From Nitrospirota bacterium (GTDB lineage Bacteria > Nitrospirota > Nitrospiria > Nitrospirales > Nitrospiraceae): 32,923 bases of DNA. Both the position numbers and the translations under genes were made by a program. The stretch covers positions 1 to 32,923 of the forward strand of contig JACAFD010000172.1 of assembly GCA_013388555.1 (NCBI GenBank), in the 5' to 3' direction. The notes below the pieces were generated by a model, which worked only from the letters and a program-made list of their open reading frames with translations, was not told the DNA's origin and ran no database searches. This document shows positions 26,128 through 32,923 of this stretch, piece after piece. Within the stretch, counting starts at the first letter, position 1. Each line of letters opens with the position of its first letter.

Positions 26128-26987
26128 GGCCCAAGGCGAAGAGGGCGGCAGCTCAGGAGGTTGTCGCACGCTTTGGGCTCAGTCAACGACGGGTGTGCCA
26201 GTTGGTGGACGTCGATCGGAATACGCTACGCTACCAGAGCCGCCGATCAGACGACCAGAGACTTCGGGCGAGGGTGCGCGAGATGGCCGAGGCCAAGCGC
26301 CGGTATGGCTGTCCACGGATCTATGTGTGGCTACGTCGGGAGGGGTGGTCCGTCAATCACAAGAAGGTCGAGCGGCTTTATCGGGAAGAAGGGCTCTCGC
26401 TGCGGCGCCGGGCGCGAAAGAAGGCCACGGCGGTCCCCCGCATCGAGCGACCGCTGCCCACCGAGCCGGGACGCTGGTATGCGATGGACTTTGTGCATGA
26501 CCGGCTCGTCAATGGTCGGCGCTTCAAATGTTTGACGATGACCGATCCGTACTCGAAAGAGGTGCCGGTGATTGAAGTGGATATCTCCATTGGGGGTGCC
26601 CGGGTGTGTCGGGTTCTAGATCGGCTGTTTCTCACGCGACCATTGCCGGAGACCGTGATGCTCGACAACGGCCCTGAATTCGCTGGCACCGCCTTGGATG
26701 CATGGGCCACTCAGCACGGCGTGCACCTGCAGTTCATCCAGCCGGGAAAGCCGGTGCAGAATGCATTTATCGAGAGCTTCAACGGCACGTGTCGGGATGA
26801 ATGTTTGAACGAGCACTGGTTTCTGACGCTGCAGGAAGCCCAGCTTGTGATTGAAGCCTGGCGACAGGAATACAATAAAGAGCGGACGCACAGCTCCATC
26901 GGGGATGTAACGCCCATGGAATTCATCAACCACCATCATAACCGGCCCCAGGCAGTACAGGAATCAACTTCGTTGGCCGTGGTGTAA
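26121..26987 (+). CDS. IS3-family OrfB transposase (made by -1 frameshift)
   Basis: After the -1 shift the frame runs without stop to 26987; a separate start at 26193 (GTG) is possible but has no good ribosome site. The rve integrase domain has the DDE residues: D in WYAMDFVHDRL, D in VMLDNGPEF and E in NAFIESFNG, with the usual spacing. Segments RYGCPRIYVWLRREGWSVNHKKVERLYREEGL and KERTHSSIGDVTPMEF are standard for the IS3 family. No internal stop or frameshift is seen, so the element may be active. The OrfAB fusion is the likely transposase. Confidence 0.9.
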   Translation: MVRPKAKRAAAQEVVARFGLSQRRVCQLVDVDRNTLRYQSRRSDDQRLRARVREMAEAKRRYGCPRIYVWLRREGWSVNHKKVERLYREEGLSLRRRARKKATAVPRIERPLPTEPGRWYAMDFVHDRLVNGRRFKCLTMTDPYSKEVPVIEVDISIGGARVCRVLDRLFLTRPLPETVMLDNGPEFAGTALDAWATQHGVHLQFIQPGKPVQNAFIESFNGTCRDECLNEHWFLTLQEAQLVIEAWRQEYNKERTHSSIGDVTPMEFINHHHNRPQAVQESTSLAVV

Positions 26988-27004
26988 CAAACGGGGGAAG
27001 GTCA

Positions 27005-27318
27005 GGATGACGCATCTTCTAAAGAATCTCTTAAAACTCGGTAAACTATTTGTGTGGAATCGCGTAGGACGATCTCGAGGACCCCACATATGATTCCGAT
27101 AAGACAGCAGTCGTCATTCAACGCCCGCTGAATGACCTGCAGTTTGTTAGAAATCCGGTCTCGATACAGAGATGTGACTTGCGGGTCAGGTCGACCACCC
27201 TATTCTAATCCTTCGATCGGCTTGCCTTTCGGCGCTTCCATCTTCTGCAAGTACTTTCCGCAGGCTAGGCCCAAATGATATCATATGGATCGTGATTCGA
27301 TGATTGAAGGAGCGGTTA
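27005..27318. other. Degraded stretch downstream of the IS
   Basis: 314 bp without a supported gene. On the minus strand 27208-27280 reads HLGLACGKYLQKMEAPKGKPIEGLE then stop, in protein-like composition, but is preceded by a stop; it may be the tail of a broken gene. A repeat-like segment TTAGAAATCCGG is present near 27148. I see no tRNA or promoter of note. Confidence 0.35.
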
Positions 27319-27687
27319 ATGATTGCGATAGTAATAGGAATGGTAGGTGTAGTGCTTATCGTAACAACTAGTTTGAGTCATGCCTGCGACTGTGTGGAAC
27401 CTCACATGGACGTAAACTACTCCCGCGCAACTCACGTCTTCTACGGCGAAGTCACGGATGCTGGGACATACGGGACGCCGAGGAAAGGAGCAACCTTCAA
27501 AGTTTCCCAGTGGTTTAAAGCTCCCAAGCAAGATCCCTTAGCCATTTCTCTTGCTGCGGGAGAAACGGATTGTGATCTCTACTTTCGTGTTGGAGATAAG
27601 TGGCTTATTTTTGCGAGTGGTACACCTCTGAAAGCAAGGCAGTGCAGTGGCTCCCGACTTCTCGAGCAGAGTACAGAAAAGAAATGA
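27319..27687 (+). CDS. Secreted NTR/TIMP-like domain protein
   Basis: 122 residues from ATG 27319, with AAGGAGCGG upstream. A signal peptide (MIAIVIGMVGVVLIVTTSLSHA) is followed directly by CDC, then VNYSRATHVFYGEVTDAG, TFKVSQWFKAPKQDPLAISL, ETDCDLYFRVGDKWLIFASG and a C-terminal ARQCSGSRLL. This is the pattern of bacterial netrin/TIMP-like domains, an OB-fold with disulfides linking the N-terminal CxC to later cysteines. Function in bacteria is unknown. It lies alone, and 18 bp after the stop begins a sequence that resembles half of an integron attC site, so it may be a former gene cassette. Confidence 0.7.
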   Translation: MIAIVIGMVGVVLIVTTSLSHACDCVEPHMDVNYSRATHVFYGEVTDAGTYGTPRKGATFKVSQWFKAPKQDPLAISLAAGETDCDLYFRVGDKWLIFASGTPLKARQCSGSRLLEQSTEKK

Positions 27688-28036
27688 GCCCTGGGAAGGT
27701 CGCTGCCTAACCAGCGGGTGCAGCCAACGTGGTTCTCTGCTCTGTCCTCACGGGCGCGCGTCCGCATAAGCGCGTGGCCGTGCAGCCCAATTCTATCTTC
27801 CGGTCAAGTACATCATCTGAAGTGGACGTCATGCTAATGTCGAGCTTTCTTAGATTCGGGAGCTGTTCAGGATCGTACTCATAAAATTGACAGTCCTACG
27901 AGTGACATCACGCTTCAGGTGGAGTAAGTTACTTTCTTCACTATCCAAAACATTCGCACTCGCTTGGCGTTCGCTCTAACGCATCGCGCGCGTTTGTACC
28001 AATTGTTCCTGACGTCAAACAATTCGGGGCGGTAGT
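27688..28036. other. Gap upstream of the GH3 operon with an attC-like half site
   Basis: 349 bp. At 27705-27729 is GCCTAACCAGCGGGTGCAGCC then AACG, which resembles the left part of attC recombination sites of integron cassettes, but no matching right part (GTTAGGC-like) is present. The rest carries the leader of the GH3 gene; a promoter was not recognised with confidence. Confidence 0.4.
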
Positions 28037-29623
28037 ATGGCGAGACGGCTTGCTCATTCGATGTTCTACTGTTTCCAACTCCCAGCTCATCGCAGGTTTC
28101 TGAAGGCCTCAGAACGACTCGAGCTGGTGCAGCGTGCCAAACTTCAAGGCTATCTCCAGGCTAGTCGTCACACCCACTATGGAAGAGCGAAACAGTTCGA
28201 CCCAACGTGGGGCTACGAACGGTTTTCCAGCGAACATCCGATAACCGACTATACCTATTGGGAACCTCACATTTTGCACCAGAGAAAGAGTCGCGAACCT
28301 GTCCTCACGGTGGGGGACACTCCTTTTGAACCAACAAGTGGGTCCACTTCTCCACGGAAATGGATTCCCTTCCCCCCAGCATTTACCCAAGAGCTGTCGC
28401 TTGCCGCGTCAACCTGGTTGGTCGATCTGACACGTCGCTACCCTCGATTGTCTGGAGGGAGACAGTACTGGTCCCTATCGTGGCTGCCAACGGAGCTGCG
28501 CCAATTGGGAGGTTCCACTGACGATACCCGGGTGTTGCCGTTTTGGAAAAGACTGATGCTTTCGACTATACTCGCAGTCCCAGGCGCAGTCGGTACGTTA
28601 CCCAGCAGTGAAGCCAGCCGGTTAGCCACCATGACATACCTGGTCGCATGCCGCGACCTCCGCCTATTGTCGGTCTGGAGCCCTACGTTTCTAACCCAGT
28701 TGATCGATGACATTTCGCGCTACCGGAAGCAGATCGGGTATACACTACGGAAAGGATGTTGGCCCGGCACTCCCAATATGGGTGGCATCTCTCCTCCTTA
28801 CTCTCCCAGTGCTGCCACGTTGCTTGATAATTGGGATACTGCCGTTTCACCAGAGTTTCTGGCGAAACTGTGGCCCGAGTTGACGCTCATCAGTGCCTGG
28901 GATTCTTCAACCTCGGCAACATGGGCGCACGAGGTACGAGGCTTATTTCCTCATGCGTCGTTCCAAGGGAAAGGTCTTTGGGCGACGGAAGGTGCGATAA
29001 CAATCCCGTTCGAAGAGAGGTACCCCTTGGCCTTCATGAGCCATTTCTTCGAATTCCGTCTGCTTGAATCAGAGGAGATCGTGCCTTCATGGCAACTACA
29101 AATTGGTCAAAGGGTTCAACCGATCCTGACCACGGGATCCGGGCTATGGCGATATCAATTGCAGGATCAGCTCGAAGTCTCTGGATTTATGAATGAGGTT
29201 CCCTGTTTACGTTTTATCGGCCGCATCGGGGGATGTGACTTCGTCGGCGAGAAATTGGACACGCAGATTGTGACAACCGTACTGAACCAGCTCTCCGTCA
29301 ATTTTCAGATCAGATGCATCACGCTCGTGGCTTGCAGGGGAGCGGAACGACAACGCCCACGGTACGTTGTCCTGGCGGAGGGGAATGAACAGCTGCAAGC
29401 GAAAGTTGCAAGCACTCTCGAATCCAAGCTATTAGAGCTCCACCACTATCAAGTAGCGCGAGAGCAACACCAGCTCGATCCCGCTGGCGCCATGGTGCGC
29501 AAGGATGCGCTACAAATATACTCACGTCTGGCATCGGTCGCAATCGATGGAAATCGGAAGATAGAGGCCATCCTCCAGATCAAGGAGAACCTCCTTCGTG
29601 ACGAAGCTGTTATCAATACGTGA
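28037..29623 (+). CDS. GH3-family acyl-acid amide synthetase
   Basis: 528 residues. GH3 enzymes of the ANL superfamily adenylate a carboxylic acid with ATP and join it to an amine, best known from plant auxin and jasmonate conjugation. Visible: ATP-binding motif TSGSTSPRKW (about residue 100), the motif LWATEGAITIPFEERYPLAF (about 316), and YQLQDQLEVSGFMNEVPCLRFIGRIG (about 373), the hinge and FIGR segment. A long C-terminal domain follows. There is no signal peptide. The following Rieske gene overlaps by 26 bp, so the two are translated from one mRNA. The acid and amine substrates cannot be predicted. Confidence 0.85.
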   Translation: MARRLAHSMFYCFQLPAHRRFLKASERLELVQRAKLQGYLQASRHTHYGRAKQFDPTWGYERFSSEHPITDYTYWEPHILHQRKSREPVLTVGDTPFEPTSGSTSPRKWIPFPPAFTQELSLAASTWLVDLTRRYPRLSGGRQYWSLSWLPTELRQLGGSTDDTRVLPFWKRLMLSTILAVPGAVGTLPSSEASRLATMTYLVACRDLRLLSVWSPTFLTQLIDDISRYRKQIGYTLRKGCWPGTPNMGGISPPYSPSAATLLDNWDTAVSPEFLAKLWPELTLISAWDSSTSATWAHEVRGLFPHASFQGKGLWATEGAITIPFEERYPLAFMSHFFEFRLLESEEIVPSWQLQIGQRVQPILTTGSGLWRYQLQDQLEVSGFMNEVPCLRFIGRIGGCDFVGEKLDTQIVTTVLNQLSVNFQIRCITLVACRGAERQRPRYVVLAEGNEQLQAKVASTLESKLLELHHYQVAREQHQLDPAGAMVRKDALQIYSRLASVAIDGNRKIEAILQIKENLLRDEAVINT

Positions 29624-30671
29624 GCGCGATGGGGCGCTCATCAACAACTGGTACATTGCATGCTTGGCCGACGAGCTTGGGCCGCGGCGCACGCTGGCCA
29701 GAACGATCTACGATACTCCCCTTGTCCTGTTCCGTGACGAATCGGGGAGGCCGGCATGTTTCCCTGACCGATGTCTTCATCGACATGCCCAGCTCTCCAA
29801 GGGCATCGTGTGTAACGGGACACTTGCTTGCCCGTATCACGGTTGGACCTACGCGGGAGATGGTCGCCTGACGGAAGTGCCTTCGAATGGCCTGTCACAC
29901 CTTGGAGAGGCTTCCTCCTATCGTATTCAGACGTTCCCTGTCGTCGAACAAGACGGGTGTCTATGGGTGTGGATGGGTGAAGGAGCTCCAGACCCAGCCT
30001 CACCCCCTTTTCGGTTTCCCCACCACAATGACCCTGCCTGGTGTCAGTATTTCATGATTACCGACTTTGAGAACGAGGTGCTGAATCTTGTCGAGAACTT
30101 CATGGACGTCCCCCATACGGTTTTTGTCCACTCAGGCTGGTTTCGCCGGAGAAGCCGCCAACCGGTCCCTATTACAGTGGAGATGGAGAACGGGTCGGTT
30201 CTTGTGACCTATCAACAACCTGGAGACCGTATTGGGTTTAGCAGTTATGTATTGAACCCCACCAAAGAAGCGATGCTGCACACGGATCGATTTATCTTCC
30301 CCAATATCACACGAGTCGACTACACCTTTGGCCCGTCAAGTGGCTTTCTCATCATCAGTCAGTGCACGCCAATTGGGACGCTCGCCACACGCGTCTACAC
30401 GCGTATTCTCTATCGCATATTGAACCAGCGCTGGCTCGCCACAGCGCTGAAATGGTTCATGCAGTTCTACACTCGCCAAGTCATCGAACAAGATGTTCGC
30501 ATCATGGCAAACCAAGGTGCCAACTTACGGCAATGCCCCGATTACCAGTTCCACCATACCGAAGCTGACATCCCTCACAGAGCCATTGAAGAACTTCGTT
30601 GGCGAGGCGCAACAGACCCCTCATCCGTCTTCATCGCTTCCTCTATTACCAAAGGCACGCTGTGGATTTAG
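29598..30671 (+). CDS. Rieske non-heme iron oxygenase
   Basis: 357 residues from GTG 29598, with AAGGAG about 10 bases upstream. The Rieske [2Fe-2S] site is CLHRH (about residue 59) and CPYHGW (about 77). The mononuclear iron site is ENFMDVPHTVFVH (about 166-178), and the third ligand is likely D in EQDVRIM (about 298). These enzymes hydroxylate, desaturate or demethylate small molecules with electrons from a separate reductase, which is not encoded nearby. It overlaps GH3 and the next gene, so the three are one operon. The substrate is unknown; the product is presumably processed by GH3 and the GNAT-like partner. Confidence 0.88.
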   Translation: MTKLLSIRERDGALINNWYIACLADELGPRRTLARTIYDTPLVLFRDESGRPACFPDRCLHRHAQLSKGIVCNGTLACPYHGWTYAGDGRLTEVPSNGLSHLGEASSYRIQTFPVVEQDGCLWVWMGEGAPDPASPPFRFPHHNDPAWCQYFMITDFENEVLNLVENFMDVPHTVFVHSGWFRRRSRQPVPITVEMENGSVLVTYQQPGDRIGFSSYVLNPTKEAMLHTDRFIFPNITRVDYTFGPSSGFLIISQCTPIGTLATRVYTRILYRILNQRWLATALKWFMQFYTRQVIEQDVRIMANQGANLRQCPDYQFHHTEADIPHRAIEELRWRGATDPSSVFIASSITKGTLWI

Positions 30672-31849
30672 CAGAACTGGTAGCCTCCTGGCCGCTAACG
30701 TCGATCGCCTGTAACGCGGACAACCCTGACCTACTGAAATACCTCTCGAACTCTCCGATTTCGGGTCGGACCATTCGTCTTCGATACGATCGTAGTCCAG
30801 ATTTTTTCAAGCTGTTGCACTATCAAGCCGATCGACACGTCACGTTTATTTCGCGGAACTCCGGAGGAACCGTTACCGGAATGGGAAGCGTGTCGGTACG
30901 CGAGGGGTATCTTCACGGCGCTCCAACCCCCGTTGGATTCCTCAGTGATCTTCGCATCAGCCCAGACCGAGGGATTGCTCTCAATTGGCATCGATATTAT
31001 CAACAGCTGCTCGAGCAGAGCCACACCCTCAAAGAGCTCGACGGATGCAGCCACTTCGTGACCGCCGTGATCGACAGCAACGCGGTGGCCCAGCAGTCAT
31101 TGATCGTCCCGAAACGAAAACCCGGCTACACTTATGATCTGCTTGCCAAGTATGTGATGGTGAATATTCTGGGGCCCATCCCTTCTCTCTTCCGTCCAAG
31201 AGACTCGAAACCTCCTCCAGGCTACACCGTGACGCAGGGGAGCGCTGACGATCTCGATGAGCTCACGGATTTCCTTGAGCAACAGCATCGTTGCAGGCCT
31301 TTCGGATACTGTTTTCGTACCGGGGAGCTGGAGAGGCGACTGCGCGTATGGGACAGCCCCTCTGCGAGGTTCGCCCTGAATCAATTCATCATCATGAGGG
31401 GTGCCCGCGGTCGGATTCGAGGCTGTCTGGCTCCTTGGGCGCCAACCGACGCGAAGACCACGTTTGTCGACCGATTTGCTTTCAAAGTTCGATTACTGCG
31501 GCTAATCGGACGAGTCCTCACGGGGATCAAGTTTCCAAAGCACGGACAAGCGCTCAGAATCCTGTACCTCACACACGTCGAGACGGACCTGACGCTTCCT
31601 CTCGCTGAAAGACAGCGCGTATTTCGAGCGATGCTTGATCACGTCGTGGACTCAACGCGCAACCGCGATTGGCATATCCTGGCATTTGCCGACTTTGTAC
31701 AAGATCCGCTGGCTACAGACCTGGCGGAGTATGTGACGTATCGTGTCCCTATGGCTCTCTATCAGGTCCGTTCGAGTCGACCGGAGCCTAGGGGAATCGC
31801 TTCGCCTTTCGGCGCGGTTTCACCGGGATTCGAAATCGCGCTTGTCTGA
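30662..31849 (+). CDS. GNAT-like N-acyltransferase-type protein
   Basis: 395 residues from GTG 30662 (AAAGG upstream), overlapping the Rieske stop by 10 bp; a TTG at 30599 is a longer alternative. The middle of the N-terminal half (VTGMGSVSVREGYLHGAPTPVGFLSDLRISPDRGIALNWHRYYQQLLE) resembles the core strand and acetyl-CoA-binding helix of GNAT proteins. The C-terminal half (DDLDELTDFLEQQHRCRPFGY... IIMRGARGRIRGCLAPWAP) looks like a second GNAT module. No exact family is recognised. A role in acyl transfer within the GH3/Rieske pathway is an inference from context. It ends one base before the convergent desaturase. Confidence 0.55.
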   Translation: MDLAELVASWPLTSIACNADNPDLLKYLSNSPISGRTIRLRYDRSPDFFKLLHYQADRHVTFISRNSGGTVTGMGSVSVREGYLHGAPTPVGFLSDLRISPDRGIALNWHRYYQQLLEQSHTLKELDGCSHFVTAVIDSNAVAQQSLIVPKRKPGYTYDLLAKYVMVNILGPIPSLFRPRDSKPPPGYTVTQGSADDLDELTDFLEQQHRCRPFGYCFRTGELERRLRVWDSPSARFALNQFIIMRGARGRIRGCLAPWAPTDAKTTFVDRFAFKVRLLRLIGRVLTGIKFPKHGQALRILYLTHVETDLTLPLAERQRVFRAMLDHVVDSTRNRDWHILAFADFVQDPLATDLAEYVTYRVPMALYQVRSSRPEPRGIASPFGAVSPGFEIALV

Positions 31850-31850
31850 A

Positions 31851-32822
31851 TCAGAAATAGGTTTTCCTAATGGACGAAAGATCGGCAGGGAGCGGTTCGG
31901 GACACCGAAAGATAAGAAGATAACGGTACCACAGGGGCTGCGTCTCCTTAAGATCTGTGAGGGCGTGGGCGTCTTGCCAGGGAGCGGCAGGATGTCGATG
32001 GTGCGTCAGATTGTAGTTGAAGTTGAGAAACAGCCAGCGAACAAGGAGCGGCGCACGAAGGTTGTAGGCACCCTCGACACGATCCAAGGGGGTTCTGAGG
32101 TGGTAGATCCATTGCAGCGACGACCACGTGAAGGCAAACGCCGCATAGGCCACGCTGAGGACCGTCCAATTCCAATCCAACAATAGAATGGCAGAAACCC
32201 AGACGAGCAGGCCTACAGCCGCTTCTACGCGCAACCGCATCCAGTCGCGAGACGAAAACTCGGCAAACGCCAGAAAGTAGCCGTTCATAGACTTGGCAGG
32301 CCTGTTCAATCCGAGCCGATACCGATAGGGGATAAACGGCAGAAGGATACTGGCGACAAATGCCCCAAGCCAGATGCCGCCCAAAATGGCGAAGTAATAC
32401 AGCAAAATCTTCCTTGTAGGGCTTTCATCCGGAAAGATGTATTCAGCGATTTCGGCGCGCGAACGGTTCCTGACGTGATGCGCCTCATGGTTCACCCTGA
32501 ACAGCGTATAGGCCGTGCCGAAGATGGTTCCCTCGATCACTCCCAGCGTCCAGTTCGCCCAAGACGTTGGATGGCCTTGGTCATGAAAGCATTCATGCAT
32601 GACAGAGAACACGCCTTGCATCATCAGGCAAAACAGGATAAGAACCACACCCTTCCACAGTATGCTGCTTGGCGAATGCAGAAACGAGATCATGATTGCC
32701 CAGGCGAGGACGTGGCCTGTTCCGATCAGGAGGTTCATGGTCCCATAGTTCATTTTCACGGTCAGCTTCTGTTGTCCGACGCCACCGTTGGCGATCGACG
32801 CTGAAAGATTCTGGCGGTTCAT
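31851..32822 (-). CDS. Fatty acid desaturase
   Basis: 323 residues, with GAGAGGTG ahead of the ATG. Three histidine boxes are present: HECFHDQGH (76-84), HEAHH (112-116) and NLTHHRHP (271-278), which bind the diiron centre. Several membrane segments (about residues 31-72, 140-165 and 203-230) fit an integral membrane enzyme that acts on acyl chains of lipids or acyl carriers; related proteins are beta-carotene ketolases and hydroxylases. It is convergent with the GH3-Rieske-GNAT operon with one base between stops. An upstream gene outside the window may be in the same operon, since an open frame on the minus strand runs to the edge and ends overlapping the ATG by four bases. Confidence 0.9.
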   Translation of the reverse strand: MNRQNLSASIANGGVGQQKLTVKMNYGTMNLLIGTGHVLAWAIMISFLHSPSSILWKGVVLILFCLMMQGVFSVMHECFHDQGHPTSWANWTLGVIEGTIFGTAYTLFRVNHEAHHVRNRSRAEIAEYIFPDESPTRKILLYYFAILGGIWLGAFVASILLPFIPYRYRLGLNRPAKSMNGYFLAFAEFSSRDWMRLRVEAAVGLLVWVSAILLLDWNWTVLSVAYAAFAFTWSSLQWIYHLRTPLDRVEGAYNLRAPLLVRWLFLNFNYNLTHHRHPAAPWQDAHALTDLKETQPLWYRYLLIFRCPEPLPADLSSIRKTYF

Positions 32823-32923
32823 GCGACACCTCTCACATCATGACGCCCCCGGTGCAGCGAGGGACCAGTGGCGACCCCACGGGTTCCATGAGTACGCGAA
32901 CGTTTACCCTCAAAGCCCAGACA

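Larger units (their letters stand above)
25786..27004. mobile_element. IS3-family insertion sequence, apparently intact
   Basis: 1219 bp. The ends are inverted repeats: TGACCTTCCCCC at 25786 and its reverse complement GGGGGAAGGTCA at 26993-27004, with partial matching beyond. It encodes OrfA and OrfB in the order and frame relation of IS3 elements. No clear target duplication is visible in the flanks (GGCTGGT on the left, GGATGAC on the right). It is inserted just after the DUF4926 gene. Confidence 0.85.

Noticed and set aside
22140-32923. Second copy of the tRNA-Glu 3' end (attR)
   Set aside because: Reading the rest of the window I found no match to the T-arm/acceptor sequence.
32823-32923. 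Partial gene upstream of the desaturase on the minus strand
   Set aside because: Two frames are open over about 100 bases, one ending with an ATGA overlap, but the stretch is too short to support a call.

Overview
The window looks like a piece of a moderately GC-rich bacterial chromosome that spans the replication origin. The combination of hisS, a tusDCB/dsrEFH-like trio, oriC, dnaA, dnaN, gyrB and gyrA, a two-domain ThyX relative and hypothetical genes of a familiar style points to Nitrospirota, most likely Nitrospira. That assignment is an inference from gene content and recollection; no database search was possible.

Left part (1-9000): the 3' part of thiI (tRNA 4-thiouridine synthesis), a periplasmic START/SRPBCC-like protein on the minus strand, a small secreted cysteine-rich protein, queG (queuosine synthesis) and a sigma-54 activator with a degenerate receiver. 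Then come a 90-aa unknown, a PIN-domain protein, and a minus-strand pair thyX-like/TPR. Several repeat types are scattered here: a 7-bp inverted heptad array (1763-1853), a 7-bp tandem repeat inside queG, a 128-bp palindromic element (4814-4941) with fragments nearby, and a 97-bp hairpin (6211-6307).

Origin part (9000-21000): thyX and hisS are divergent, each with a readable promoter. hisS is followed by three small sulfur-relay-type genes, then an AT-rich gap with DnaA-box-like sites and a GTAGGA tandem repeat (probable oriC), then dnaA-dnaN-gyrB-gyrA. A second copy of the palindromic element sits between gyrB and gyrA. After gyrA come a membrane-anchored unknown, a DUF721/DciA-like gene (possible helicase loader) and smpB.

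Accessory part (22000-32923): a tRNA-Glu(CUC) is followed by a perfect 34-bp palindrome and a minus-strand module of a small HTH protein, a zinc-ribbon protein and a tyrosine recombinase, which looks like the end of an element integrated at the tRNA. Next to it are an AbrB-type antitoxin, a DUF433/DUF5615 toxin-antitoxin pair, a DUF4926 gene and an intact-looking IS3-family element with a programmed-frameshift signal. After a degraded stretch comes a secreted NTR/TIMP-like protein that may be a former gene cassette.

The right end holds a compact set: a GH3-type adenylating amide synthetase, a Rieske oxygenase and a GNAT-like protein in one overlapping operon, convergent by one base with a fatty-acid desaturase. 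This four-gene set is the best candidate for an undescribed biosynthetic pathway, perhaps making a modified acyl amide; the product cannot be read from sequence.
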